From Delphinella strobiligena (Eukaryota > Ascomycota > Dothideomycetes > Dothideales > Dothioraceae): a DNA stretch of 64,000 nucleotides. The position numbers were made by a program, and so were the translations under genes. This document shows positions 42,413 to 52,788 of the stretch, one piece after another (position 1 is the stretch's first letter; each line of letters begins with the position of its first letter). The stretch lies in NCBI GenBank assembly GCA_009982845.1, contig JAADKB010000008.1:992001-1056000 (forward strand), in the 5' to 3' direction. Below the pieces are notes generated by a model. That model did no database searches. It saw nothing but the letters and a program-made list of their open reading frames with translations, and was not told the origin of the DNA.

Positions 42413-45002
42413 TCATCCCATGCCCGTGCCCGGTCTGTTCAACGCGTTCTGCATGGCCGCAAACTGCTGTGCCAACTCTTGGTTGGACTGCTGAGTTCTC
42501 AGCTGGTGCTGCATCTGCTGCTGCTGTTGCTGCATCATCATTTGTTGCATGTTTTGTTGTCCTCCGCCTGCCTGTAGCATGTTCTGCTGCTGGCTCATTT
42601 GATTCCCCCTCTGCATACGAGCAAGCAGAGCCTGCTGGTTTCGCAGATTAGCCATGTACTGGTCTGTGTTTGCTGGATCGCCGAGATTCTGTGATGCGCG
42701 CATCGCTGCCATTTGCTGCTGCTGGAGGTTGCGTTGCTGTATCTGCATTTGTTGCATCCTTGCAGGAGGAAGTTGACCGCTGGCTGCCATTTGCTGCATG
42801 AGACGCTGGTTGTTTATAATCTGCTGTTGACGCATTTGGTTTTGGCGCTGTAGCGCTTGGGGGTCGTTATGCAGCTGCTGCGCATGTCCTTGGGCCATCT
42901 GTTGCATCGGACTTCCACTCTGCATGTTGCCCATTTGCTGCATGCGTTGCACCTGGGCTGCGTAAGCCTGAGGATTCATTTGCTGCTGCTGAAGGGCCAT
43001 TTGTTGCTGGCTCCGCATCATAGTCAGCTGTTCATTGCTGAGGCCTTGTGGAGAATTCTGCATGCTGGCCTGTTGCATATGCTGCCTCTTGTGCAGTATG
43101 GCCATTTGCTGACCAGGGGTGAGATGTTGAGCGTTCATCTGAGGAGTGTTATTCATCATGCCCTGGTTAGGGGTGCCCTGCATGGCAACGACGGGACTGC
43201 GATGCTGCAGATGTGGCGTGGCGCTAATCTGGCGGTTCATATCTGGCGGGCCCGATTTGGGCATCCTGGGAGTGTTGTGAGCCATCTGAGGGGTTACATG
43301 TCTGCTCTGTGAATGCTGTTGCTGGCTGATCTGTCGTGCCATGTTGATATTGGCATGCTGCATAGCGGCAGAGGGAGGCCTGGCCGGACTGCCAGCACCT
43401 TGGTTGGATGCAGTGGCCTGCATGGGGAAACCTCCCATAGGCATGGTAGCGGCGTTGGGCATAAGCGGAGAAGATGCCATCATGGGAGTCTGCTGACGAA
43501 CAACGGGCGAGGAATGCTGAGCGATACTCGACTGCTGCAGCTGTTGCTGCTGGGGGTTTGTGGGCATATTGTTGGCATTGTGAGCGAGGCTGTGTGCATG
43601 GGCTTGTTGCTGTTGCTGCATGGCCTGCTGCTTCTTCATCATGAGTTGCTGCTGTTGGAGAGTGGCGGCATGCTCTGCGCGCTGGCGCTCTTCGAGTATC
43701 TTTCTCTTGGCCATGGCAGCGTCGTGGTTGCGCTTCTCAAGAGCCTGCCGAGTCTCTTCCTCCTTCTTCCGGCGATCATTCTCCTCGTGACGTTGCTTAA
43801 TCGTCTCCAATGTCTTAAATCTGGAAAAGCCGAGAGCTGCGGAGCTGGTCTGGCCTTCGGCAGCTGCCATGCCTGGACCGGCACGCGTAGAAGGCTTGAC
43901 GCGCTCATCCATAATAAGCATGCGTCTCTCCTCCTCGGCAGCCTGTGCATCATCAGCGGCCATCTCAGCATGTGTCCTCTTGCGCGTTTTCGGCTCAGGA
44001 GCCGGCTCGCAGTGCAAGGGGTGTTTCAACAACTGTATGGCTTTGGCGGCTTCTGCAGGTGAGTGGGCAGGGTCCAGTAGGAGAGGTGGTTCGGTAGCAA
44101 GTAGCACTTCAGCCTCGAAGTTGTAATAATCCTTTTCCTCCAGGTACATCTTCTGTCGCTTGTTCGACTGACTGCGCACACCATTGGCCGCAGGAGTGGA
44201 AGCCGAGAGGGGAGTCTGGGGCGGCTGAGCGCTGGATTGGGCATCAGGCATGGGTGTGGTCGCGAGCATCATCATCTCACGATGGCGAGAGAGAGCAGTG
44301 GGGTGGAGAACGAGAGTGACGACTTGAGGGCCACTCTTTACCTTTCTGCCTTGACCATCATCTTTCTTGTCGCCAGTCTGGCTCGCGCTCTCCACTTTGG
44401 GAGCACTTGTCGGAGATGATTGTCGGTTGGCCGGCTTTCGAGGGTATGGGCCGAAGGGTGACGGAGTGATGTGGTCGTGATAGTTGTGCATGGAGCAGGA
44501 TACATTTTGATCGGAAGATGTCGAGGGCAGGTTACCACCTTCTTGTATTTTGGAGCCGGCTGATCTGTGGTTGTGTACCTCGACAATCAGGCAGCCTGGA
44601 TTTGTGTTAGCCTTGGTATGCGTCATCAACACAAGACCGAATGTCCAAGGGCGCACCATCATAGAAAGGAACGTCATTATGTAATAATTCTTCCAAGAAT
44701 TCGTGTGGCACAGTCTGCCTCTTAAGGTGCTGAAGGAACGGCTTCATAGGGGAGTCATAGCTGAAGCTGCCGTCTTGCTGATCGAAGCGAAAGTGTGTGG
44801 GGTGGAGATGGACCTTGAGCGACGGCGCTTTGCCGCTGAATTTGCGCAATATGTAGTCCGTACTCCTGACATGAGGTTCTGATAGTCGCTTTGGTGCGGC
44901 ATCGTTGCCATCGACCAGCGAGGGCCGTGTCGTGTGCTTGGTGTTTAGACTGGGTCGCGACCGTCGCAGTGCCTGGCCGGGTTTGGCCACTGCTGCCGCC
45001 AT
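42413..45002 (-). CDS. SPT20: SAGA complex subunit Spt20
   Basis: Two exons, 45002-44657 and 44595-42413, phase-1 intron of 61 nt (GTGCGC, GCTAAC, CAG): 842 aa. Spt20 is a structural subunit of the SAGA coactivator. The Spt20 domain begins near residue 45 (STDYILRKFSGKAPSLKVHLHPTHFRFDQQDGSF) and the splice restores DVPFYDG-CLIVEVHNHRS, its best-known motif. The rest of the domain includes SGPQVVTLVLHPTALSRHREMM and YLEEKDYYNFEAEVLLATEPPLLLDPAHSP. From about residue 370 the protein is extremely Gln/Met-rich, as in other fungal Spt20 proteins. That tail produces a long antisense Leu-rich ORF, which is not a gene. The start ATG lies 350 bases from a divergent Kelch gene. Confidence 0.93.
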
Positions 45003-45352
45003 GGCAGACTGTAGCTATGGCTAATGATAATGCGCAAGAGTCTGCGCTACTCTTCTGATGCACGCAAACACAACGAGCGCACTTATTGATATGCGACGCG
45101 CATTGATGACTTCAGTTACTTACCCACCTGAACCACAGCGACGGGGTAATGGCCAAGACGTGAGGTCGATGATCCGGGAATCGGAGTCTCAGTGAATACC
45201 GGAGGTGCCTCAGACCGGCGGCCCGCTCCTCGCACTAAGCCATTTTCGGATTCCTCGCTATGACATCACCACATGACTTTGGAATGTTCACTACTTCCTC
45301 AAGTGTAAACAGACGAGCGGACTATCACCGTTCAGTCAAATCTCTTCATATA
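45003..45352. promoter_or_regulatory. Divergent promoter region SPT20 / Kelch gene
   Basis: Spacer of 350 bases between start codons on opposite strands. The Kelch frame stays open upstream to an earlier ATG at 45260, so part of this may be coding. No motif asserted. Confidence 0.5.
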
Positions 45353-46719
45353 ATGGCTGAAATAGCAGCAGGTACCCTTGTGGCCGAGCAGGTTGTTTCA
45401 ACTACCTTGGAAGTTACTGCCGTCGCAGCTCATTTTGTCAGAAAGTATCGGATTCGTTGACCAAAAAATAGTAATCTGTGCTAACATATCCTAGACCAAC
45501 AATGCCTCTGAAGGCCTCCTTGGTACAATTTGGAACAGCTCCTACGGATGATACCGTGTGAGTCAAGCAAGCTCATCATTCTGAGCTGGACTAACAGATT
45601 CTCAGCCTCGCCTTGGCCCGCTCGCATCACACCTTGAATGTGGACAAGCTTGGCCACAAGGCCTACATCTTTGGTGGAGAAGGCACTGATGGGAGATTGA
45701 CTTCCAACGACATACACTCAATCACTCTGCCCTCGGCTGCTGGGCTTCAGATCGACTCTGAGTATGCTTGCTTCCCGTCAGTCAGCCGACAGGAGGGTGA
45801 CGAAGTACCTGGCCCACGTACTAGGCATGCTTCCTGTATTCAAGGTCACGAATTGGCTGTTTTCGGTGGCTGTGATGAAGCTGAAGCTCTGATCGACGAC
45901 GATGCCTGTATCTGGCTCTGGGATACAAAGGCTCATAAATGGCATAAGGTCCTTCCCTCCGATCAACCAAAGCCAGCCCTTCGATTCGACCACAAGCTGT
46001 TTTCATACGGTGGCCACCTGATCCTATTCGGAGGCCGGACCGATTCCAAAACTACTCTTCAGGATGTATGGTTCTTCGACTTTACCGCCCACTTGTGGAC
46101 CCGGCTCCCCGACGCTCCAGTACATTCTGACAGTGTCGCATTTGCCGATGGCGTCTTGTATCTCATCACGAAATCTGAGACGGAGGCCATATGTCATTCC
46201 TACATGCTCGACATTGGCGGCCACGTACCAGGACCCAACGTCACTGAAGGCCTTGAGTGGCATAGAGTCGTCTTCCAATCAGAGTCAGAGTCAGTAGGAC
46301 CAGAGTTGCGGTCGGGTGCTTTGCTCCCTTTCTCGAATGGCTATGGTCGTCTGTACCTCGCCTATTTGTTTGGATGCCAAGATAATGACGGAGATGACGA
46401 AAATCCAAAGACTTTCTACTCAGACCTCTGGACATACCAAATTCCATCAAAATCAACGAAGCCGACATCATGGACAGACTTCAAGCCCGCCGCTATCAAA
46501 GACAGCATTCGCGACAAGCTGGGCTATGGATCCGGGAGTCTAGAATGGGCAGAAGTGGAAGTCATGGCAACAGAGCAGATCGGCCATGAGGGTAAAGTGC
46601 ATCCCGGCCCTAGGGCCTTTTTCGGCGCGGACGTTGAAGACCACTCCATCGTCCTCTGGGGAGGTGTCAACGCAAAGGGCGAAAAGGAAGCAGACGGCTG
46701 GATCATCAGCTTTCAATAA
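45353..46719 (+). CDS. Kelch-repeat beta-propeller protein
   Basis: Three exons: 45353-45444, 45495-45557, 45606-46719; introns 50 nt (GTATCG, GCTAAC, TAG) and 48 nt (GTGAGT, CTAAC, CAG); 422 aa. The start at 45353 gives MAEIAAGTLVAEQVVSTT, a short hydrophobic helix like the start of related ascomycete proteins; an in-frame ATG at 45260 is possible. The splices give RKPTMPLKASLVQFG, then Kelch blades with their GG pairs: KAYIFGGEG, ELAVFGGCDEAEA, HLILFGGRTDSK, and SIVLWGGVNAKGEKEADGWIISF at the end. Between blades are the ArgxRHA and Trp markers (PGPRTRHASC, CIWLWDTKAHKWHKV). It is probably a protein-interaction scaffold. Partner unknown. Confidence 0.85.
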
Positions 46720-46976
46720 ATCGGCAACATGCCGCCTGAGGAAGAGAAATGGGTAAAAAGAAGAGATGGTCTGATGGTTCATGGCGTGACGAAGCTTATG
46801 CAATGACATGGAGTATTAAGACGTGAAATGCTCGCACCTGGAAATCAGATTATTATGTTCATCGTGAGAGACACGAGACTGTCTCGCGGCAATCTGATTT
46901 GGGGCAAGACGTTTGCTCAAAGGTAGAAGGTATGATATGTCGAGGCCTGCCTGCATTATCGGCTTGATGACCCCGC

Positions 46977-47846
46977 TCAAGAGCCACCAACAAATCTCCT
47001 CATACCAACAGCCGCAGCAGTCTGCTTTCGCTTGCCCTTGGATTTGGCGTCAAGCGGATGTTCCTTCTCCCATCGTTCGTCTTCCCTGTAGGCCCCTATA
47101 GCTGCATCAAGATTGTACTCGGCTTGTTCTAGATATAGTAACGCGACATCATATCTGAGTGAAGGAGACAAGCTCCGCATGTCAGCGAAGGATACTAGTG
47201 AGAGGACATTCAGCGCAGGGAATGCGACTCACTCTGCAACCTTGGTAGTAACCATAAATCTTCTCACTTTGGACTTCTTGAGCTCCTCTTCCTCACCTTC
47301 AACTGGCCTAGGGCTCAGGCTCACGCCTCCTTTGTAGTATTCCCCAGGGATCAGGACAGTGCGGCGGCCTTGAACAAGATGATCTGCAAATATGTTGTTC
47401 GTGCGTCGTAATGCGTCAATTGGTACGCCATAGGCTAAAGATAAGGACCGTAACGAGTCGTCGGGATTCAAGAAATGAAGCACATCAAGGGCTGGCGTGG
47501 ACCTATCCTTTTCTGCTGGGGGTTGAACTGCTCCATGGGAAGAATAGGCTGGAAGCTCTTCTTCTAGATCTTCGCCACGCCTCTTTTCCAGATTCTCTGA
47601 TGAAGGCGAATCGCGTATCGAACTGTAGGGCGGTGGATCGCGCAAGCCTTGAGGTAAGGCCGAGGGCTCGCTCGAAATTTGGCAATATGGACAGTAGGAT
47701 TTATACCGTGAGTTCTTGGCAATGCATTGCTGGCATATTGACCTTGCACAGCATGGGAGATAACGAGCGGCGACTACTGGCTTCTCTGTTTTGACATCGT
47801 AGGTGTCGAGCAGGGAAGAGCATATACAGCATGACTCGACAGGCAT
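46977..47846 (-). CDS. RING-like zinc finger plus intracellular LysM protein
   Basis: Two exons, 47846-47233 and 47154-46977, phase-2 intron of 78 nt (GTGAGT, CTGAC, CAG): 263 aa. The N terminus is a Cys-rich zinc finger: CCICS (6-9), LPCCARSICQQC (31-41), YCPYC (51-55), a RING-like arrangement. A Pro/Ser linker contains two PPYSS/PAYSS motifs. Residues about 122-166 are a LysM fold (VLHFLNPDDSLRSLSLAYGVPIDALRRTNNI...RRTVLIPGEY). The C-terminal part (YDVALLYLEQAEYNLDAAIGAYREDERWEKEHP) is a helical, UBA-like segment. There is no signal peptide, so this LysM is intracellular, unlike chitin-binding LysM effectors. The zinc finger plus UBA-like helix suggests a ubiquitin-related role, which is inference. 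Confidence 0.8.
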
Positions 47847-48519
47847 GACATAGGAATTATACTAGCGAGGAAGTGTCAAGAATTGGTTATCCACGGAGCT
47901 AATAATGAACCTGCTTAACAGAGTGTCTGGGTGTGGCGGATGGTCCTTGACATATCTGAGGCCTCGCAAAGACGCACGTGCAAGATCGATGACGATATCG
48001 CCATATAACAAGGGACTCTAAGCGCATCGGTTTTATCATATCAGATCATCTGGCGTCCGAAGAATAGAAGAAGGGAAGAAGGGTCTGTTCGATTTGCCAC
48101 ACCGATCCGGGTGGATCCTGCATCTGCCGGTATTTCACGGCGCGCCGGTCTAGCCGCCACCCGACGTGATTCGATCACTTCTGAAGTGGCATGACGGCCT
48201 CAATTTCAAAACAGAGAAGCGCCTAGTCCTTGTGTTCCCTTTATTATTATTATTCACAATAGAGCTCCTCCTGTGCCCGCTTCTTTCCATTCAACGCCTG
48301 TCACCTCACATCCGCATTCACCGTTTACACTCCTTCCCTTTGATCGGCAGCGACATACTTGACAAGGCCCAATTCCTCGGCTTTATTGCAATTTGTTTAT
48401 TCAGCTTCAACTTCTTTTCGCCCGGTCGCGTGCTTAACGCCGACCGACTTTCGGGGCGACTGAATCCCCAACTGCGGGACTTTTCAGTCTATCCTCAAAC
48501 AACCAGCACAATCAGCAAC
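47847..48519. promoter_or_regulatory. Divergent promoter region LysM gene / SUR2, with long SUR2 leader
   Basis: A 673-base spacer between start codons on opposite strands. The SUR2 frame is open without ATG for 354 bases (48166-48519). A 12-codon upstream ORF (ATG 48191 to TAG 48226) could lie in the leader if transcription starts early. Confidence 0.5.
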
Positions 48520-50038
48520 ATGTCCACCATGTCGGCCATGTCTAATTCGACGTTACCACCACTCCCCTTGTACAACCTATCTCCTCAAGCCCCCGTCGTC
48601 TCCTGGATTCCTGACAAGTACCTGACTCTTGTCCTGCCTATTGTCGCCTACTGGGCATTATCAGGCGTATTTCACTACATCGACGAATACGACTTATTTC
48701 CACAGTACCGGCTACACACTCCAGCAGAGGTCCTCAAGCGCAATCACGTATCGCGATGGGAAGTGTTCCGCGATGTCGTTCTTCAGCAGATTATCCAGAC
48801 CGTGTTTGGCGTCTTTCTAGGGTACTTTGAAGAAGATGCTATGGTTGGAAAGGATGACTACAATGTGGCTGTATGGGCTCAAAGGCTTCGTGTTGCTCAA
48901 CGTGCCTTGCCTGCCATTGCAGCATCTGTAGGACTCGACTCGAACGGCATGGCAAAGAACATGGCATTGGCATACCCAACCCTTTCCAGTGTGCTCGCCG
49001 GAGGACAGTATGCTCTCTACCAACCTCTTGAAACCGGCGACATGGTACCGGCTTTCGCTTCATGGGAACTCCAGGCAGCAAGGCTCATCTACTGGATACT
49101 GGTTCCGGCTTTCCAATTCGGCCTTGCCATCCTTATTGTTGACACATGGCAATACTTCTGGCACCGCGCAATGCACTTGAACAAGTGGCTGTACAGTAAG
49201 CTGTGATTCCGGAAGATGGTATTCTTCTCTCAATTGCTAATGAATTGCAGCTACTTTCCACTCAAGACACCACCGTCTTTACGTTCCCTATGCTTACGGA
49301 GCTCTCTACAACCACCCATTCGAGGGCTTCCTTCTTGATACGCTCGGAACTGGACTTGCCTTTCTCCTTTCCGGCATGACTTCTCGCCAGTCCATGTGGT
49401 TCTTCACCTGCAGTACCATCAAGACTGTCGACGATCACTGTGGATACGCCCTGCCATGGGACATCTTGCAGCACATTACCAGCAACAATGCTGGCTACCA
49501 TGACGTTCATCACCAAAGCTGGGGCATCAAGACCAATTTCAGTCAGCCCTTCTTCACTTTCTGGGATCGTTTGTTGGGCACCATGTGGGTTGGCGGCGAC
49601 GTCAGCGCACGTTACGAAAGAGCCAGAATTGCAGCCCAGAAGAAAGTGGATCACGACAATATCACCAAGTCTACGGCTTCGGACAGTCTTGCTGCTGCCG
49701 CTGACCCTGCTCCGTACGAGAACGAAGAGAGGGATGCAACATCTCTCGCCAAGAATGCTCAAAGTCAGATGGAGCCAAAATTACCTGCTGGTAAAGCTGA
49801 ACTCCAGGCTCTTGGATCAAGACAACAGATCTTGGACGACAAGGCAGGAGGTGGAGCCTCAGTACTAGCCGAAGAAAATGCAGAGGAGCAAGAAGCACAA
49901 CGGGTACTACGACGCAGCCCCAGAAAGAGGAACATCTCCTCAACATCATCAGCAGGCTTGAAAGGTCTGAGGGACAGAATGAATGGTAGCCTTCACGGCA
50001 AAGCCAGTGGCGTTCTCGGTGTGGAAAGCAGCCGATGA
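48520..50038 (+). CDS. SUR2: Sphinganine C4-hydroxylase Sur2
   Basis: Two exons, 48520-49195 and 49251-50038, phase-1 intron of 55 nt (GTAAGC, CTAAT, CAG): 487 aa. Sur2 is a di-iron ER membrane enzyme that converts dihydrosphingosine to phytosphingosine. All three histidine boxes are present: HRAMH (215-219), HSRHH (229-233, just after the splice) and HDVHH (309-313), plus YNHPFEG (about 244-250). Hydrophobic helices precede them (YLTLVLPIVAYWALSGVFHYI, LIYWILVPAFQFGLAILIVDTW). The ATG at 48520 is the first in frame. The C-terminal 150 residues beyond MWVGGDV are Ala/Glu/Lys-rich and basic (RRSPRKRN), an extension beyond the core enzyme; it is not needed for the family fold. Confidence 0.95.
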
Positions 50039-50539
50039 GTGCATTCATCTTTACGTCTCGCGGCTTTGCTTTTCATGTTTCCCTACTAATGTTTATTATA
50101 CCCAACTTCCTTCTACTCGCTTCAACTTCTTCACTTGTTATCGATTCAGCTTTTCTGGCTTTCGCCTCTTATTCGTGTATCATACATTAGGGATCAACCG
50201 GGGAAATTGGATTGGCATGGTGGAATTTGCCTTCTTCGACAAACCCAAAACATAATATAACTATCACACACATGCCCTGTCCGAAGTTTTCCAATTCCCA
50301 TCCCGTCGTGGCTTTCTATGCTTCGCAACATCATCGCCGTCACCCTTTATCATGATAGTATCAAAAAACTGCCGCTCGCCTTGCCTTTTTCAACTCCACG
50401 TCACTCTCTCGAAAAATCATCTATACCAGATATATCCGTCCTGTTCGTCCTATCCGTCCCGTCTGTCTTCTCATCCCCTTTCTCCCTTCCCCATTTCTTC
50501 CTTCCCTCCACACATGCCTTCCTCAAACGCAACTTACCC
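50039..50539. other. Convergent intergenic region SUR2 / unknown gene
   Basis: A 501-base stretch with two 3' ends, pyrimidine-rich on the plus strand (CCTTTCTCCCTTCC-type words near 50470-50520). No gene seen. Confidence 0.55.
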
Positions 50540-52126
50540 TCATCGCTCCATCTCCACAGGCACATTCCCAGTCACAGACCCGCGAGCTCTCCGCGCCCAA
50601 AGTCCACTTTCCCCTGTCCCCTTCCCTTTCCCTTTTCCACTCCCGTAGCCACACAACAAAAACCCCTCTGGCACGACTCTAGGGATCAGAATCCGAGGTA
50701 TTGGTCTCAGTGGCGTTTTGGGCAAGGGCTTTGCGCATGAAGGGGTGGCTGTTTCCCGGGTCAGTGGTTCGGGGCTGAGGGGGGAGTGGGGTGGTGATTT
50801 GGACTTTGGTCCTTTTGGGAGTGTTGGGATTGCTGGGCTGGGTCTTGGAGGACGAGGCTTGGTCTGATAGACCTTGGACACGTTGGGCAACGTGGGAGAT
50901 TGCTTCTGTGGATGTGGACAGAGGACGCAGGCTTGGTCGAAGTGTGAGTTCTTTGGAGGGGGGTAGGCGCTGAACGGATTCGGGCTCTGTGGTGGTGCCG
51001 CCATCATCGTGGGACTGCTGTGGCTGTCCAGGGGAGAAGCAAAGGGGTTGACTATCATGCTTCTAGCCGGTACGGTAGAGCCATCTCGCTGTTCTCTATC
51101 CGGGGCGCCCATCTCGTTGCGTACGGGGGCAGTAGGACTGATGTGATCGTCCAGGGAAGAGACGAAAGGATCAACGACTCCCCTAGCCCGTCTGGTAGAA
51201 TCGTCCTCACCCAGTTTATCAAGTCCCCCCACCCGCATCTCCGTCTCAGCAATTCTGGCTCTGCGCTCTCCACCACGCCTCTGTCTCTCCGCCCTCAACG
51301 CATCCCCCAACCCATGCATATCCCCAATCCACCTCCCCGCCTCCCTAAACCCAAAGTTCGCCTTCAACCAGCCCTCACACCAAGCAACACGTACACTCCT
51401 GCTCGGCCCACTAAAACTCCCCAAAACCATAGCTCCGAGCAAAAGACAAGTAGTCGGATTACTCCCTATCACAGACAGTATACAAGCCAAACACTGCTTC
51501 TCCCTATACGCATGCTCAATCATCGGATCCCTGCCGAATTTCTTTCGAAAAACCGCCGGCTCGGTCCATAGACCCACTACATCGACCACATTCGTCAACG
51601 CTGCTCTGAGCCGCGGCGAGAGAGAGGTGTCTGCATCGCTGGCGCAAGGAAGCCAGGTCCCGAATAGCCTTTCCTCGAGCTCAAACCGGAAAGCACGGAA
51701 AATACTCCTCAGGGGCATGATGTTTATTCTCCTATGCTCTGGACAAAGCGAAGAATGTAACCAAGGCACCTTCGCCTTCAGTCCAGTCGGCAATTTGTCG
51801 ATCAAGGCTGAGATTTCGGGGGAGTCTTGCGGGGTGCTGTCTGTGGCAAGGGTTGAGGGTCTGCTGGGTACGTGGAGTATTTGTGTCAGGAGAGTGATTT
51901 CTGAGGGGAAGAGATCGGGGTAGTCGAGGGCTGTTATGTTGGGGGCGTAGCGGATCCGTGTGTGGTTGCGGCAGGGGCAGTTTTGATGGTGGATGGTGTG
52001 GGGGATGGTGAGGGAGGGACTGATGGTCAATGAGCGAATGGCTTTTTTTCCGACGTTCTTGAGTTCGGGAAGGGAGACCATCTTTAGTATGCGGTTGGCA
52101 CGCGAGGATGGGTTTGGATTTGCCAT
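50540..52126 (-). CDS. Hypothetical fungal protein, Pro-rich C-terminal half (528 aa)
   Basis: Single exon, 528 aa. Not recognised. The N-terminal half looks folded: IRSLTISPSLTIPHTIHHQNCPCRNHTRIRYAPNI, which has a Cys/His cluster, then SEITLLTQILHVPSRP, FRAFRFELEERLFG, a hydrophobic stretch CLACILSVIGSNPTTCLLLGAMVLGSF, and GWLKANFGFREAGRWIGDMHGLG. The second half is low complexity, rich in Pro, Ser and Arg (PPRPSPAIPTLPKGPKSKSPP), and ends in a Gly-Lys run (GSGKGKGKGTG). A second in-frame Met (MVSLPELKNVGKKA, residue 16) may be the real start. It is probably lineage-restricted among ascomycetes. No catalytic motif or signal peptide is visible. Confidence 0.65.
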   Translation of the reverse strand: MANPNPSSRANRILKMVSLPELKNVGKKAIRSLTISPSLTIPHTIHHQNCPCRNHTRIRYAPNITALDYPDLFPSEITLLTQILHVPSRPSTLATDSTPQDSPEISALIDKLPTGLKAKVPWLHSSLCPEHRRINIMPLRSIFRAFRFELEERLFGTWLPCASDADTSLSPRLRAALTNVVDVVGLWTEPAVFRKKFGRDPMIEHAYREKQCLACILSVIGSNPTTCLLLGAMVLGSFSGPSRSVRVAWCEGWLKANFGFREAGRWIGDMHGLGDALRAERQRRGGERRARIAETEMRVGGLDKLGEDDSTRRARGVVDPFVSSLDDHISPTAPVRNEMGAPDREQRDGSTVPARSMIVNPFASPLDSHSSPTMMAAPPQSPNPFSAYPPPKNSHFDQACVLCPHPQKQSPTLPNVSKVYQTKPRPPRPSPAIPTLPKGPKSKSPPHSPLSPEPLTRETATPSCAKPLPKTPLRPIPRILIPRVVPEGFLLCGYGSGKGKGKGTGESGLWARRARGSVTGNVPVEMER

Positions 52127-52788
52127 TGTGGAAACTGCGACTGGATTGGGCAGGGTGAGGACTGGGATTGTTCAAGGATATAAGCATTACAAAGAAGGCA
52201 ATCCATGCATGTTTAAGGTAACACACCATGTGAAATCAAAGACAGGTGCTGCACAGCCGTGAATAGTGAGACTGAGTAAGACAGTCCTAGCACGCGGTAA
52301 ATACTCCATCAGAAGACTTCATGTGAGCACAGCGATTCAGAGTATCCTGGAATCGCGTTATGATTCTGCGGGTAACGCATGTTGATAAAGAGAGAATATG
52401 ATGGCAACAATGTACCATGAATATGCTGCAGACATGCCCCATCAAATCCTTCATATGGTGGTTCATTGTGTCCGTGATATTGACATGAAGTGTGAAGTTT
52501 CCTCGGATGGCTGGGGTGAAATTGGAAGCTCGATTAACGATGATAATGATAATGATTAATGTTACAAAAGTGTCCTAATCGAGAAATTAATAGTTGACGA
52601 TGGTCATGGCAGCGTATCTCCATGCAACACTTGTCCGGGTATCTTTTCATGCATAATGCTTTTCGCGGACCTCAACGTTTCAGGAGCCCGCATCTATGCC
52701 ACCTCATCTGGCTCTCTTTACCTACAATAATCATAGTTGTGAAACGCAACTCGAACCATCAGCATAAGCACCGCCCGCTTCCGTCCAA
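52127..52788. other. Intergenic between the PHD gene and the unknown 528-aa gene
   Basis: A 662-base spacer with the PHD-gene 3' end and the promoter of the 528-aa gene. It includes a TGATAATGATAATGATTAATG micro-repeat near 52540-52560. No gene seen. Confidence 0.5.

Noticed and set aside
43313..44062. Plus-strand ORF of 249 codons, Leu/His-rich, opposite SPT20
   Set aside because: It is the antisense of Gln/Met codon runs (CAG/ATG read as CTG/CAT), so its length is a composition effect; SPT20 on the other strand is well supported.
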